From contig CAZXQY010000010.1 of assembly GCA_964642505.1 (NCBI GenBank), forward strand, positions 1 through 41,458: 41,458 bases of DNA, written 5' to 3'. The position numbers and the translations under genes were made by a program. This DNA comes from TMED69 sp964642505. Its GTDB lineage: Bacteria > Pseudomonadota > Gammaproteobacteria > Ga0077536. The first letter of the stretch is position 1. Every line of letters starts with the position of its first letter. Below are positions 24,167 to 32,091 of this stretch, piece by piece. The notes beneath the pieces are model-generated. The model saw only the letters and a program-made list of their open reading frames with translations. It had not been told where the DNA came from and made no database searches.

Positions 24167-25627
24167 ATGAAAACACGATTTATATTAGTTATTTTGATTT
24201 TAACGTTACTAACAATATCTGAGCTGAATTGCATGGCAGCGTCCCTTCCTAATTTCACTCAATTAGCAAAAACAAATAGCAAAGCTGTTGTGAACATAAG
24301 TTCTATCAAAAAACCGATTAAGAAGAAGAATCAATCGTCTAGCCCGAATTGGAACCAACCCCCTGGTAAGTTTGGGTTTGAAGACGGCCCTTTTGGCGAC
24401 TTTTTTAGGAAATTCTTTGATGAAGAAGGTAGACATCGAGCGCCCCGTCCAGAAACAAATCCGGGTCAATCGCTAGGCTCCGGCTTCATTGTATCTCCCG
24501 ACGGATATGTAATAACTAATCATCATGTAGTGACAAAAGCGGATGAGGTTATAGTCCGTTTACTTGATAGAAGAGAATATAACGCTAAAGTGATCGGATC
24601 GGATCGAAGGAGTGACATTGCTGTTCTCAAAATAGAAGCAAAAAAATCGTTTCCCACGTTGAAGTTTGCACGCCCTAACAGTTTGCAGGTTGGGGAATGG
24701 GTTCTGGCCATAGGATCTCCATTTGGATTCGATTACTCAGTTACGGCTGGAATAGTTAGTGCCAAAGGTAGAAATCTTCCCAGAGATAACTATGTTCCCT
24801 TCATTCAAACCGATGTGGCTATTAATCCAGGTAATTCTGGTGGACCTCTATTTAATCTTCGGGGAGAAGTAGTAGGTGTCAACTCCCAGATTTACAGTAG
24901 AACAGGAGGTTTTATGGGACTCTCTTTTGCTATCCCTATAGACGTGGTTCTAGACGTTTACAATCAATTGAGAGAGAAGGGATCTGTTACAAGAGGTTGG
25001 CTTGGAGTTTTAATACAAGATGTCACCCAAGAGCTAGCTGAATCCTTTGGAATGGATAAACCTCGAGGGGCATTGATTGCAAAAACAGTCGACGACGGTC
25101 CTGCTGAAAATAGTGGGCTAGAAGTAGGAGACATTATTACAAAATTCGGAGGTAAAGTAATAGAACGTTCCTCAGATCTCCCCCCTTTAGTTGGTACCGC
25201 TGATATTGGCAAAAAAGTAATGGTTGAGGTCGTTCGGGATGGCTCCAAAAAAGTTTTATCGGTAGAGATAGGAGAATTACCTGTACAAGAAGAAACTAAG
25301 TCGATAGCGAGCATCAACGAAAATGATTCAATTGAAGTAGCGAAATTGGGACTGGAAATTAGAGATTTAACCGACTCCGAAAAAGAAAACCTCGGGGTCG
25401 AATCTGGTGCGGTACTGATCGACAAAGTCCTCAGAGGCCCCGCTTACGAAGCCGGATTGAGAAGAGGCGATCTAATTCTTAAATTTAACAATGAAAACAT
25501 TTCTAACTCTGATGAATTCCGCAGTGTGGTTAAACCTCTGAAACCAGGAAATAAGGTGCCGATCCTAATTAAAAGAAGGGGAGGGCAATTATTCATAGTA
25601 ATTAGTGTACCGGAAAAATCTGATTAA
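24167..25627 (+). CDS. mucD: Periplasmic serine protease DegP/MucD (DegQ-like)
   Basis: Envelope protease and chaperone that degrades misfolded periplasmic proteins. With the ATG at 24167 it has 486 aa: a signal peptide of about 25 residues (MKTRFILVILILTLLTIS, cleavage probably near MAAS), a trypsin-like domain with His120 (TNHHVV), Asp150 (RRSDIAVLK) and Ser224 (NPGNSGGPLF), and two PDZ domains (about 290-380 with RGWLGVLIQ, and about 395-480). GAGGG lies upstream of the ATG. The frame is open for another 48 codons upstream to a TTG at 24023, but that extension has no signal-peptide character and bypasses the clear one. Mature activity should be normal. lepA follows after 36 bases. Confidence 0.92.
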   Translation: MKTRFILVILILTLLTISELNCMAASLPNFTQLAKTNSKAVVNISSIKKPIKKKNQSSSPNWNQPPGKFGFEDGPFGDFFRKFFDEEGRHRAPRPETNPGQSLGSGFIVSPDGYVITNHHVVTKADEVIVRLLDRREYNAKVIGSDRRSDIAVLKIEAKKSFPTLKFARPNSLQVGEWVLAIGSPFGFDYSVTAGIVSAKGRNLPRDNYVPFIQTDVAINPGNSGGPLFNLRGEVVGVNSQIYSRTGGFMGLSFAIPIDVVLDVYNQLREKGSVTRGWLGVLIQDVTQELAESFGMDKPRGALIAKTVDDGPAENSGLEVGDIITKFGGKVIERSSDLPPLVGTADIGKKVMVEVVRDGSKKVLSVEIGELPVQEETKSIASINENDSIEVAKLGLEIRDLTDSEKENLGVESGAVLIDKVLRGPAYEAGLRRGDLILKFNNENISNSDEFRSVVKPLKPGNKVPILIKRRGGQLFIVISVPEKSD

Positions 25628-25663
25628 CTTTGAATACTCTGAGATCTTCTTACTTCTTAACCT

Positions 25664-27481
25664 GTGACCGACGTGAGTTATAATCCAGCGAACATTCGGA
25701 ATTTTTCTATCATCGCCCATGTTGATCATGGAAAATCAACTCTCGCAGATCGCTTTATATCAATATGCGGGGCTCTTACAGATAGGGAAATGTCGGAACA
25801 GGTCTTGGATTCAATGGATATCGAGAGGGAACGTGGAATTACCATTAAGGCTCAAACAGTTGGGCTTACCTTTCATTCCAGCAACGGTAATTCCTACAAT
25901 TTAAACTTTATAGATACCCCGGGCCATGTCGATTTCAGCTACGAAGTATCCAGATCACTGTCGGCATGTGAAGGCGCCTTGTTGGTAGTCGACTGTTCTC
26001 AAGGCGTAGAAGCACAATCGGTAGCGAATTGCCTTACTGCTATTGGCCAAGGTCTAGAAGTTATCCCTGTGCTTAATAAAATAGATTTACCCTCTGCTGA
26101 ACCAGAGCGAGTCCGCAAAGAAATATCGGAGATTATAGGGATTGACGCAAATGATGCGATCGAAGTTAGCGCCAAAACAGGAGAAGGGATTACAGACTTA
26201 CTTGAACAACTTGTGTTGAGAATACCCGGTCCACCAGAACCAAAAGAAAGTTCATTAAAGGCACTGATTATCGACTCTTGGTTTGACAAATATCTAGGTG
26301 TAGTTTCTCTTGTCCGAGTATTTGAAGGACGAATACAAAAAGGCCAACAGATTAAATCCATGTCTAGTTTACTAGAGTATAGAGTAGAGGAACTGGGTAT
26401 TTTTACACCGAAAAGAATGCAGAGAAAATCTTTGGAAGCTGGCGAAGTTGGATATCTGGTGGCTGGGATCAAGGAGATTCACGGAGCTCCTGTAGGAGAT
26501 ACCTTCACCTCTACTAGAAATCCTTCGGCGACACCCTTGCCTGGCTTCCAAAAAAGCAAACCGAACGTGTTCGCCGGACTTTTCCCAGTTGACTCTAGCG
26601 ACTACGATCAGTTCAGGGAAGCATTACAAAAACTTGGTCTAAATGATGCCGCCTTCTCGTTTGAACCCGAGACCTCTAGCGCCCTGGGTTTTGGCTTTAG
26701 ATGTGGTTTCTTGGGGATGCTTCATATGGAGATCATACAGGAACGACTAGAGCGAGAATATGACTTATCTCTAATAAAAACGGCTCCGACAGTCATTTAT
26801 GAAGTTAAACTTACTGATGGCGATTTGAAAACCATTGATAATCCCGCAAGCCTACCTCTAATGTCTAACGTGGAGTCAATTCGAGAACCTATAATTTTGG
26901 TTGAAATTTTAGTTTCTCAAGATTTTTTAGGCAATGTCATAACATTGTGCGAAGAGAGGAGAGGATCACAAAAACGTCTCATTTTTACTGCCAATCAAGT
27001 AATGGTAAGTTACGAATTACCAATGAGCGAGGTCGTTGGTGACTTTTTCGATCGATTGAAATCTGTCACAAAAGGCTACGCGTCTATGGATTATGAATTT
27101 GCGAGATATCAAGAAGCAGATATGGTAAAAATAGACATCCTGATAAATGGAGAAAAAGTTGATGCGTTAGCTACTATCTTACATCGAGATCAAGCAGCCT
27201 TGAAGGGAAGAGAATTAGCGAAGGCGATTAAAAAAATCCTACCTCGCCAAATGTTTGAAATAGCTATTCAAGCCGTGATAGCGTCGAAAGTTATTGCTCG
27301 AGAAACCGTTAAAGCACTCCGTAAAAACGTGACGGCAAAATGCTACGGAGGGGATATATCTAGAAAGCGAAAACTATTGGAAAAACAAAAAGCAGGTAAA
27401 AAACGAATGAAACAAATAGGATCTGTCGAGATACCCCAAGAAGCGTTTGTGGCAGTATTAGACACCGGGAAAAGCCAATGA
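25664..27481 (+). CDS. lepA: Elongation factor 4 (LepA), ribosome back-translocase GTPase
   Basis: Translational GTPase of 605 aa (E. coli 599). The G1 motif is AHVDHGKST, G2 lies in RERGITIKAQTV, G3 is DTPGHVD, G4 is NKID and G5 lies in EVSAKTGEGI. Domains II, III and V follow as in EF-G, and the LepA-specific C-terminal domain ends with KCYGGDISRKRKLLEKQK and KRMKQIGSVEIPQEAF, a family hallmark. It acts on stalled or mistranslocated ribosomes. The start used is a GTG at 25664; a second GTG three codons later is equally possible, and neither has a strong Shine-Dalgarno. The last four bases overlap the lepB start (ATGA). Confidence 0.97.
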   Translation: MTDVSYNPANIRNFSIIAHVDHGKSTLADRFISICGALTDREMSEQVLDSMDIERERGITIKAQTVGLTFHSSNGNSYNLNFIDTPGHVDFSYEVSRSLSACEGALLVVDCSQGVEAQSVANCLTAIGQGLEVIPVLNKIDLPSAEPERVRKEISEIIGIDANDAIEVSAKTGEGITDLLEQLVLRIPGPPEPKESSLKALIIDSWFDKYLGVVSLVRVFEGRIQKGQQIKSMSSLLEYRVEELGIFTPKRMQRKSLEAGEVGYLVAGIKEIHGAPVGDTFTSTRNPSATPLPGFQKSKPNVFAGLFPVDSSDYDQFREALQKLGLNDAAFSFEPETSSALGFGFRCGFLGMLHMEIIQERLEREYDLSLIKTAPTVIYEVKLTDGDLKTIDNPASLPLMSNVESIREPIILVEILVSQDFLGNVITLCEERRGSQKRLIFTANQVMVSYELPMSEVVGDFFDRLKSVTKGYASMDYEFARYQEADMVKIDILINGEKVDALATILHRDQAALKGRELAKAIKKILPRQMFEIAIQAVIASKVIARETVKALRKNVTAKCYGGDISRKRKLLEKQKAGKKRMKQIGSVEIPQEAFVAVLDTGKSQ

Positions 27482-28254
27482 ATTGGGATTTCGAGCTCAT
27501 TTTGTTTTCTTTAACCGCTATTTCAGGTCTTGTCTGTGGGATCAACTATGTTCTTTCTATCGGTAAAGAAAGGTTAATTTTTAGATCAAAGAATCCTGTA
27601 GCTAAGTATTTAGTAGAGTACTCCAAATCGTTCTTCCCGGTTTTCCTTGCAGTTTTAATCATCCGATCGTTCTTGATCGAACCATTTCGCATCCCTTCTG
27701 GATCAATGATCCCAACGCTCTTAATAGGCGACTTTATTGTAGTAAATAAATTTACCTACGGAATTCGGCTGCCCGTATTGAAAACTAAAATAATAGCTAA
27801 TAAGTTACCAAAAAGAGGAGATGTAGTAGTTTTTAGGTTCCCATTGGATCCGTCGATCCCTTTTATAAAACGAGTACTCGGAATACCTGGTGATGAAATC
27901 AAGTATGAGGATAAGAAACTGTTTATAAATGATAAGCCATTAATATATACGGACAGAGAGACCTACCTGGGAGAAAAAGCATCTCGGCAATATACTGGTT
28001 CTGAAAAAATGAAAGAAATACTAGAAGAAGAGTCACATAACATATTGATTAGAGCTGACAGTTTTTCATCTAATAGTAGTTTTGAAGTACCACCTGGTCA
28101 ATATTTCGTATTAGGTGACAATCGGGATAACAGCCGAGATTCTAGATTTTGGGGTTTCGTACCCGAAGAAAATTTAGTTGGGAAGGCATTTTATATATGG
28201 ATGAATTGGGATGGTGGTATAAATTTGAAACGAATAGGAACTACTATAGACTAA
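27478..28254 (+). CDS. lepB: Signal peptidase I
   Basis: Inner-membrane protease that removes signal peptides from exported proteins. The 258 aa protein has two N-terminal hydrophobic helices (about 5-26 and 52-66). The catalytic serine is Ser76 in RIPSGSMIPTLLIGD and the general-base lysine is Lys131 in FIKRVLGIPGDEI. Box E is present as FVLGDNRDNSRDSRFWG. E. coli LepB is 324 aa; the shorter form is common in other gammaproteobacteria. The start codon overlaps the lepA stop, and the DUF4845 gene follows after 25 bases, which is the conserved order. Confidence 0.96.
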   Translation: MNWDFELILFSLTAISGLVCGINYVLSIGKERLIFRSKNPVAKYLVEYSKSFFPVFLAVLIIRSFLIEPFRIPSGSMIPTLLIGDFIVVNKFTYGIRLPVLKTKIIANKLPKRGDVVVFRFPLDPSIPFIKRVLGIPGDEIKYEDKKLFINDKPLIYTDRETYLGEKASRQYTGSEKMKEILEEESHNILIRADSFSSNSSFEVPPGQYFVLGDNRDNSRDSRFWGFVPEENLVGKAFYIWMNWDGGINLKRIGTTID

Positions 28255-28279
28255 TAGGGGAGACTAGACTAACAACATT

Positions 28280-28699
28280 ATGAAAACTAATCACGGAAGA
28301 AAGAAAACTTCAAAAGTAAATGCTGATGGGGGGCTAGGCCTAATAGGATTCTTATTCACCGTTGGTATATTCATCGGAATAGCATTTTCAGTTCTTAGTA
28401 TTTACCCGGTACTCAACGAAAAAATTAAAGTTGATATGGCCCTCGAATCTTTGATTTCAAATCCAGAAGCCTCTACGATGAGCATCCAAAACATAGCTTC
28501 TACTATAGAAAAACAACTTAACATGAATTACGTGACTTCTCTAAAAAAGAAAGATATTTTGAAAGCCTTGTCAGTTAAAAACACTAAAGATGGTAGGACG
28601 CTCTTTTTCAAATATGAAATAACCAATCAAGCCCTAGAAAGATGGAAATTAGTATATGAATATGAAAAAGACGTGCTGATTCCCAGAAGCATCAATTAG
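28280..28699 (+). CDS. DUF4845 membrane protein
   Basis: A 139 aa protein of the DUF4845 family, found between lepB and rnc in many beta- and gammaproteobacteria. It has a charged N-terminus, one transmembrane helix with a glycine-rich start (GGLGLIGFLFTVGIFIGIAF, about 27-46) and a small extracytoplasmic domain (about 55-139) with the recurring pattern of one alpha helix followed by strands (YEITNQALERWKLVYEYEKD). The opening resembles a type IV pilin-like N-terminus but lacks a clear prepilin peptidase site. Function is not established; its fixed place suggests a link to protein export or membrane quality control. Confidence 0.82.
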   Translation: MKTNHGRKKTSKVNADGGLGLIGFLFTVGIFIGIAFSVLSIYPVLNEKIKVDMALESLISNPEASTMSIQNIASTIEKQLNMNYVTSLKKKDILKALSVKNTKDGRTLFFKYEITNQALERWKLVYEYEKDVLIPRSIN

Positions 28700-28716
28700 T
28701 TACTCAATTTGCTACA

Positions 28717-29388
28717 TTGAATTTACCACGGAAATCTTCTGTTTTCGGATATGATTTTAAAGATGAGACACTATTTGATTTAGCCGTCACACACAAAAGT
28801 GTGTCGTCTAAAAATAATGAGCGGCTAGAATTTTTAGGGGACGCCGTTTTAGGCTTCATAATTTCCTCCGAAATAGTCAAACGTTTTCCAAAAGCAACTG
28901 AAGGCGAGCTCACGAGAATCCGAGCATACTTGGTCAACGGCGAAAAATTGGCCGAAATAGCAAAGAAAAACGACATTGCGAATATCTTGTTACTGGGAGA
29001 AGGAGAAAAGAAAAGCGGAGGTCATCGTCGCCCCTCCATTTTAGCCAATGCCTTCGAATCGTTGATCGGAGCTATCTACCTAGACTCAGACCTTGAAGTC
29101 ATCGAAAGAATCACTGTTAAAATATTTCAACCCTCTCTTGAATCAATCGATTCCACGACCCTGACTAAAGATCCGAAAACGGTACTGCAAGAACATTTAC
29201 AGGCACTTGGATTGGAAGTTCCTGAGTATAAGACCCTTCTAATGTCTGGACCCGACCATGACAAAGAATTTATTGTAGAATGTAAAACCTGTCTCGAATT
29301 GCAAAATCAAAAAGCTAAGGGAGGCAGCAAACGGAAAGCGGAGCAAGCTGCCGCCAAAGAAACTCTTAGGAAGATTGGTTTAACATGA
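28717..29388 (+). CDS. rnc: Ribonuclease III
   Basis: Cuts double-stranded RNA, including the rRNA precursor. The 223 aa protein has the catalytic signature NERLEFLGDAVLGFI with the acidic residues that bind magnesium, a second acidic site (FESLIGAIYLD), and a C-terminal double-stranded RNA-binding domain from about residue 150 (DPKTVLQEHLQALGL ... GGSKRKAEQAAAKETL). The best start by alignment is a TTG at 28717; I see no Shine-Dalgarno sequence in front and no ATG near the N-terminus. It is 17 bases after the DUF4845 stop and its TGA overlaps the era ATG (ATGA). Confidence 0.94.
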   Translation: MNLPRKSSVFGYDFKDETLFDLAVTHKSVSSKNNERLEFLGDAVLGFIISSEIVKRFPKATEGELTRIRAYLVNGEKLAEIAKKNDIANILLLGEGEKKSGGHRRPSILANAFESLIGAIYLDSDLEVIERITVKIFQPSLESIDSTTLTKDPKTVLQEHLQALGLEVPEYKTLLMSGPDHDKEFIVECKTCLELQNQKAKGGSKRKAEQAAAKETLRKIGLT

Positions 29389-30266
29389 AATGCGGACACG
29401 TCGCTATCGTCGGACGATCAAATGTAGGAAAGTCAACACTCTTAAATTGTATTTTAGAAAACAAATTAAGTATCACCTCCAGAAAACCAAACACGACTAG
29501 AAATGCAATTCTGGGTATTCGAGTTTTAAACGACTCTCAACTAGTTTTCGTCGATACCCCCGGTTGGCAGCAGCAACCCAAAAAGCTACTGAATAAAAAC
29601 ATGAACCGAGAAGTAAGAATAACCTTGAAGAAAGTCGACTGTGTTTTGATGGTAGCCGATGCTAGGGGTTGGCAGGAAGAAGATAATTCGATCGTTCCCC
29701 TGATTAATAGTGATGCAAAAACAATCTTGGTCTTAAACAAGGAAGATTTAGTAAAAAACAAAAAATACTTGCTCAAAGAAGTCGAAAAAATCAATAAGTC
29801 GCATAATATTTTTCTAGAATACCTTTTTGTATCTGCAAAAAAACGAACGGGAATCGACGAGCTATGTCGTCGATTGGTAGACCTCAGCCCTCTTGGAGCT
29901 TTTTCATATCCCTCCGGTACTCTGACAAATCGAACGGTACAATTTCTAATCTCTGAATTAGTTCGGGAAAAGCTAATTAGATTTCTTGGTGAGGAACTGC
30001 CTTACGAAACAAAAGTATCGATAGAAAATTACCAAGAAACAAAAGAGTTGATCCGTATCGCTTGTATTATTTGGGTGGAAAAGGTTGGCCAGAAGACAAT
30101 CGTCGTCGGGAAGAATGGCTCGTCAATAAAAAGGATCGGTATGGCAGCCAGACGAGATATAGAACAATTACTAGACAAGAAGGTTTATATAGACCTTTGG
30201 GTAAAAGTTCAAAAAGGTTGGAGAAACGATAGTAATTTCATAGAAAAAATAGACCTACTCCGGTAG
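29385..30266 (+). CDS. era: GTPase Era
   Basis: Essential GTPase that binds the 3' end of 16S rNA precursor in 30S assembly. It has 293 aa (E. coli 301). G1 is GRSNVGKSTLLN, the G2 region is SRKPNTTRNAILGI, G3 is DTPGWQQ, G4 is NKED and G5 lies in FVSAKKRTGI. The C-terminal KH domain carries VVGKNGSSIKRIGMAARRDIE. The start codon overlaps the rnc stop, so the two proteins that act on the same rRNA are made together. recO follows after seven bases. Confidence 0.96.
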   Translation: MKCGHVAIVGRSNVGKSTLLNCILENKLSITSRKPNTTRNAILGIRVLNDSQLVFVDTPGWQQQPKKLLNKNMNREVRITLKKVDCVLMVADARGWQEEDNSIVPLINSDAKTILVLNKEDLVKNKKYLLKEVEKINKSHNIFLEYLFVSAKKRTGIDELCRRLVDLSPLGAFSYPSGTLTNRTVQFLISELVREKLIRFLGEELPYETKVSIENYQETKELIRIACIIWVEKVGQKTIVVGKNGSSIKRIGMAARRDIEQLLDKKVYIDLWVKVQKGWRNDSNFIEKIDLLR

Positions 30267-30273
30267 CGCCTAA

Positions 30274-30969
30274 ATGGAAGGTTTTCTTTTACATCGACGA
30301 CGTTTCAGAGAAACTAGCTTATTAGTCGAATTGTTGACTTTTGAAAATGGGCGCATTAGTGCTGTTGCAAAGGGAGCTTTGAGATCTCAATCAAAACTTG
30401 GAACGTCTTTGCAACCATCCATTCGAATGCATCTTGAGGTAGTGGGTAGATCCAATTTACCTACCCTGACCAAAGCTGAAACGATAGAACATTTCCAACA
30501 AATGAATGGCATAAACATATATTCTTTTCTTTACATAAATGAGTTACTGATGAAATTGACGGTTCCGAATGACCCGATACCGGAAATTTACCTTGAATAC
30601 CAAAAACTAATTAAAGTTTTGAGTTCCGGATGCCTCTCTGAATCCGATTTGAGGTATTTTGAATTGACCCTTTTGGAAATGATAGGCGTGAAACCTGTAC
30701 TTGATCACACTGCCGACAGTAACGAACCCATATCACCACATAAAAAATACTATTTCCATCCGATAGACGGCCTATCGCAGAAAAGATACAGAGACGAGCA
30801 GTTAGAGATAGGAGGAGAAACGCTTGTTAATCTCAACAGTAAACTAAAATTAGTTGGTTCGTTTGCTACTGAGGCGAAATATTTACTGAGAATGTCGATC
30901 GGTTATCATTTAGATGGGAAACAAGTGAATTCTAGAAAACTCTTCTTGGATAAATCAAATAAACCTTAA
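30274..30969 (+). CDS. recO: DNA repair protein RecO
   Basis: Helps load RecA on single-stranded gaps covered by SSB, together with RecR. The 231 aa protein has the N-terminal OB fold with GFLLHRRRFRETSLLVELLT and the GRISAVAKGALRSQSKLG stretch that is typical of RecO, followed by an all-helical domain with LLEMIGVKPVLD. Cysteines of a zinc site are not evident, as in E. coli. It lies between era and pdxJ, the conserved position. No clear Shine-Dalgarno precedes its ATG, so coupling with era is probable. Confidence 0.9.
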   Translation: MEGFLLHRRRFRETSLLVELLTFENGRISAVAKGALRSQSKLGTSLQPSIRMHLEVVGRSNLPTLTKAETIEHFQQMNGINIYSFLYINELLMKLTVPNDPIPEIYLEYQKLIKVLSSGCLSESDLRYFELTLLEMIGVKPVLDHTADSNEPISPHKKYYFHPIDGLSQKRYRDEQLEIGGETLVNLNSKLKLVGSFATEAKYLLRMSIGYHLDGKQVNSRKLFLDKSNKP

Positions 30970-30981
30970 TAGGAGGTCGAG

Positions 30982-31707
30982 TTGCAATCAGAAAATCCTA
31001 AATTAGGCGTGAACATTGATCATGTAGCTACTTTGCGGCAGATTAGGGGGACAAGTTATCCAAATGTTATAGACGCCGCCTTGTTAGCGGAACGTGGCGG
31101 AGCTGATTTCATTACGGTCCATCTTAGGGAGGACAGAAGGCATATTCAGGAAGAGGACGTATTTGAACTTCAGCGCAAAGTCGATACTCATCTAAATCTA
31201 GAGTTAGCAGCGACGGAAGAAATGCAACGAATAGCCTTAGAGGTCGCTCCAGCGGCGGTTTGTGTCGTTCCCGAACGAAGGGAAGAACTAACCACAGAAG
31301 GAGGGCTCGACGCATTCGCAAACCGTGATCTGCTTGAGGATTTCTGCGGCGAACTGATTCGACATAATTTAAAGGTATCCCTATTTATCGAACCTAATGT
31401 CCGACAAATCGAGGCCGCGGCGGAAATAGGTGTCCCAGCAATCGAGCTTCATACTGGAAAATACGCCACCCTAGTCAAGGAAGACAAAGAAAAAGAGCTT
31501 AGAACCTTGGTAGAAGCAGCTACATTTGGACGCGAACTTGGATTGCAAATAAATGCGGGACATGGACTCGATTTTGATAACGTCGCTCCTATTGGAGCGC
31601 TAAGCCTACTAAGTGAAGTGAATGTTGGCCACTCAATTGTCTGTAAGGCTATCGAAATTGGCCTCGAATCGGCTGTAAGGCTCATGAAAAATAGACTGAC
31701 AGGATAA
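30982..31707 (+). CDS. pdxJ: Pyridoxine 5'-phosphate synthase
   Basis: Condenses 1-deoxyxylulose 5-phosphate with 3-amino-2-oxopropyl phosphate to pyridoxine 5'-phosphate. The TIM-barrel protein of 241 aa matches the E. coli length (243). Conserved regions are GVNIDHVATLRQIRGT (active-site His), HLREDRRHIQEEDV, LNLELAATEEM (active-site Glu), CVVPERREELTTEGGLD and NAGHGLDFDNV. The start is TTG, well supported by AGGAGG at 30971-30976. It has the family's normal place between recO and acpS, and acpS follows after four bases. Confidence 0.96.
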   Translation: MQSENPKLGVNIDHVATLRQIRGTSYPNVIDAALLAERGGADFITVHLREDRRHIQEEDVFELQRKVDTHLNLELAATEEMQRIALEVAPAAVCVVPERREELTTEGGLDAFANRDLLEDFCGELIRHNLKVSLFIEPNVRQIEAAAEIGVPAIELHTGKYATLVKEDKEKELRTLVEAATFGRELGLQINAGHGLDFDNVAPIGALSLLSEVNVGHSIVCKAIEIGLESAVRLMKNRLTG

Positions 31708-31711
31708 TCAA

Positions 31712-32086
31712 TTGATTTTCGGTGTAGGCACTGACATAGTGGATATTGAAAGGATACGACTCATACATCAAAAATTTAGATCTCGCTTTGTATCCAAAAT
31801 ACTTAGCTCAAACGAAGTTAAGAATTTAAAACACTCCGATATAACTCTAGAACTAGCCACATCTTTCGCGGCAAAGGAAGCTACCGCCAAGGCCCTAGGC
31901 ACGGGATTTCGGGACGGTGTGTATCCTAGAACCATACAGTTATATCACGATGATCTAGGAAAGCCGTTGATAAAGGTTACTAATGGAGTATTAAAATTAT
32001 TTAGACAACATCATATCCGAACTGCCAGTATAAGCATTTCCCACGAGGCTGGCATGGTATTAGCGTTTGTCATCTTGGAAAAGTAA
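31712..32086 (+). CDS. acpS: Holo-[acyl-carrier-protein] synthase
   Basis: Transfers the 4'-phosphopantetheine arm of CoA to apo-ACP, thereby activating the acpP product encoded near the end of this window. It has 124 aa (E. coli 126). The signatures are FGVGTDIVDIERI (metal-binding Asp) and SFAAKEATAKALGTGFRDG (catalytic Glu-Lys helix), and the C-terminal ISISHEAGMVLAFVI. The start is TTG at 31712, four bases after the pdxJ stop. The gene converges on rne with only five bases between the stops. Confidence 0.94.
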   Translation: MIFGVGTDIVDIERIRLIHQKFRSRFVSKILSSNEVKNLKHSDITLELATSFAAKEATAKALGTGFRDGVYPRTIQLYHDDLGKPLIKVTNGVLKLFRQHHIRTASISISHEAGMVLAFVILEK

Positions 32087-32091
32087 TAGAA

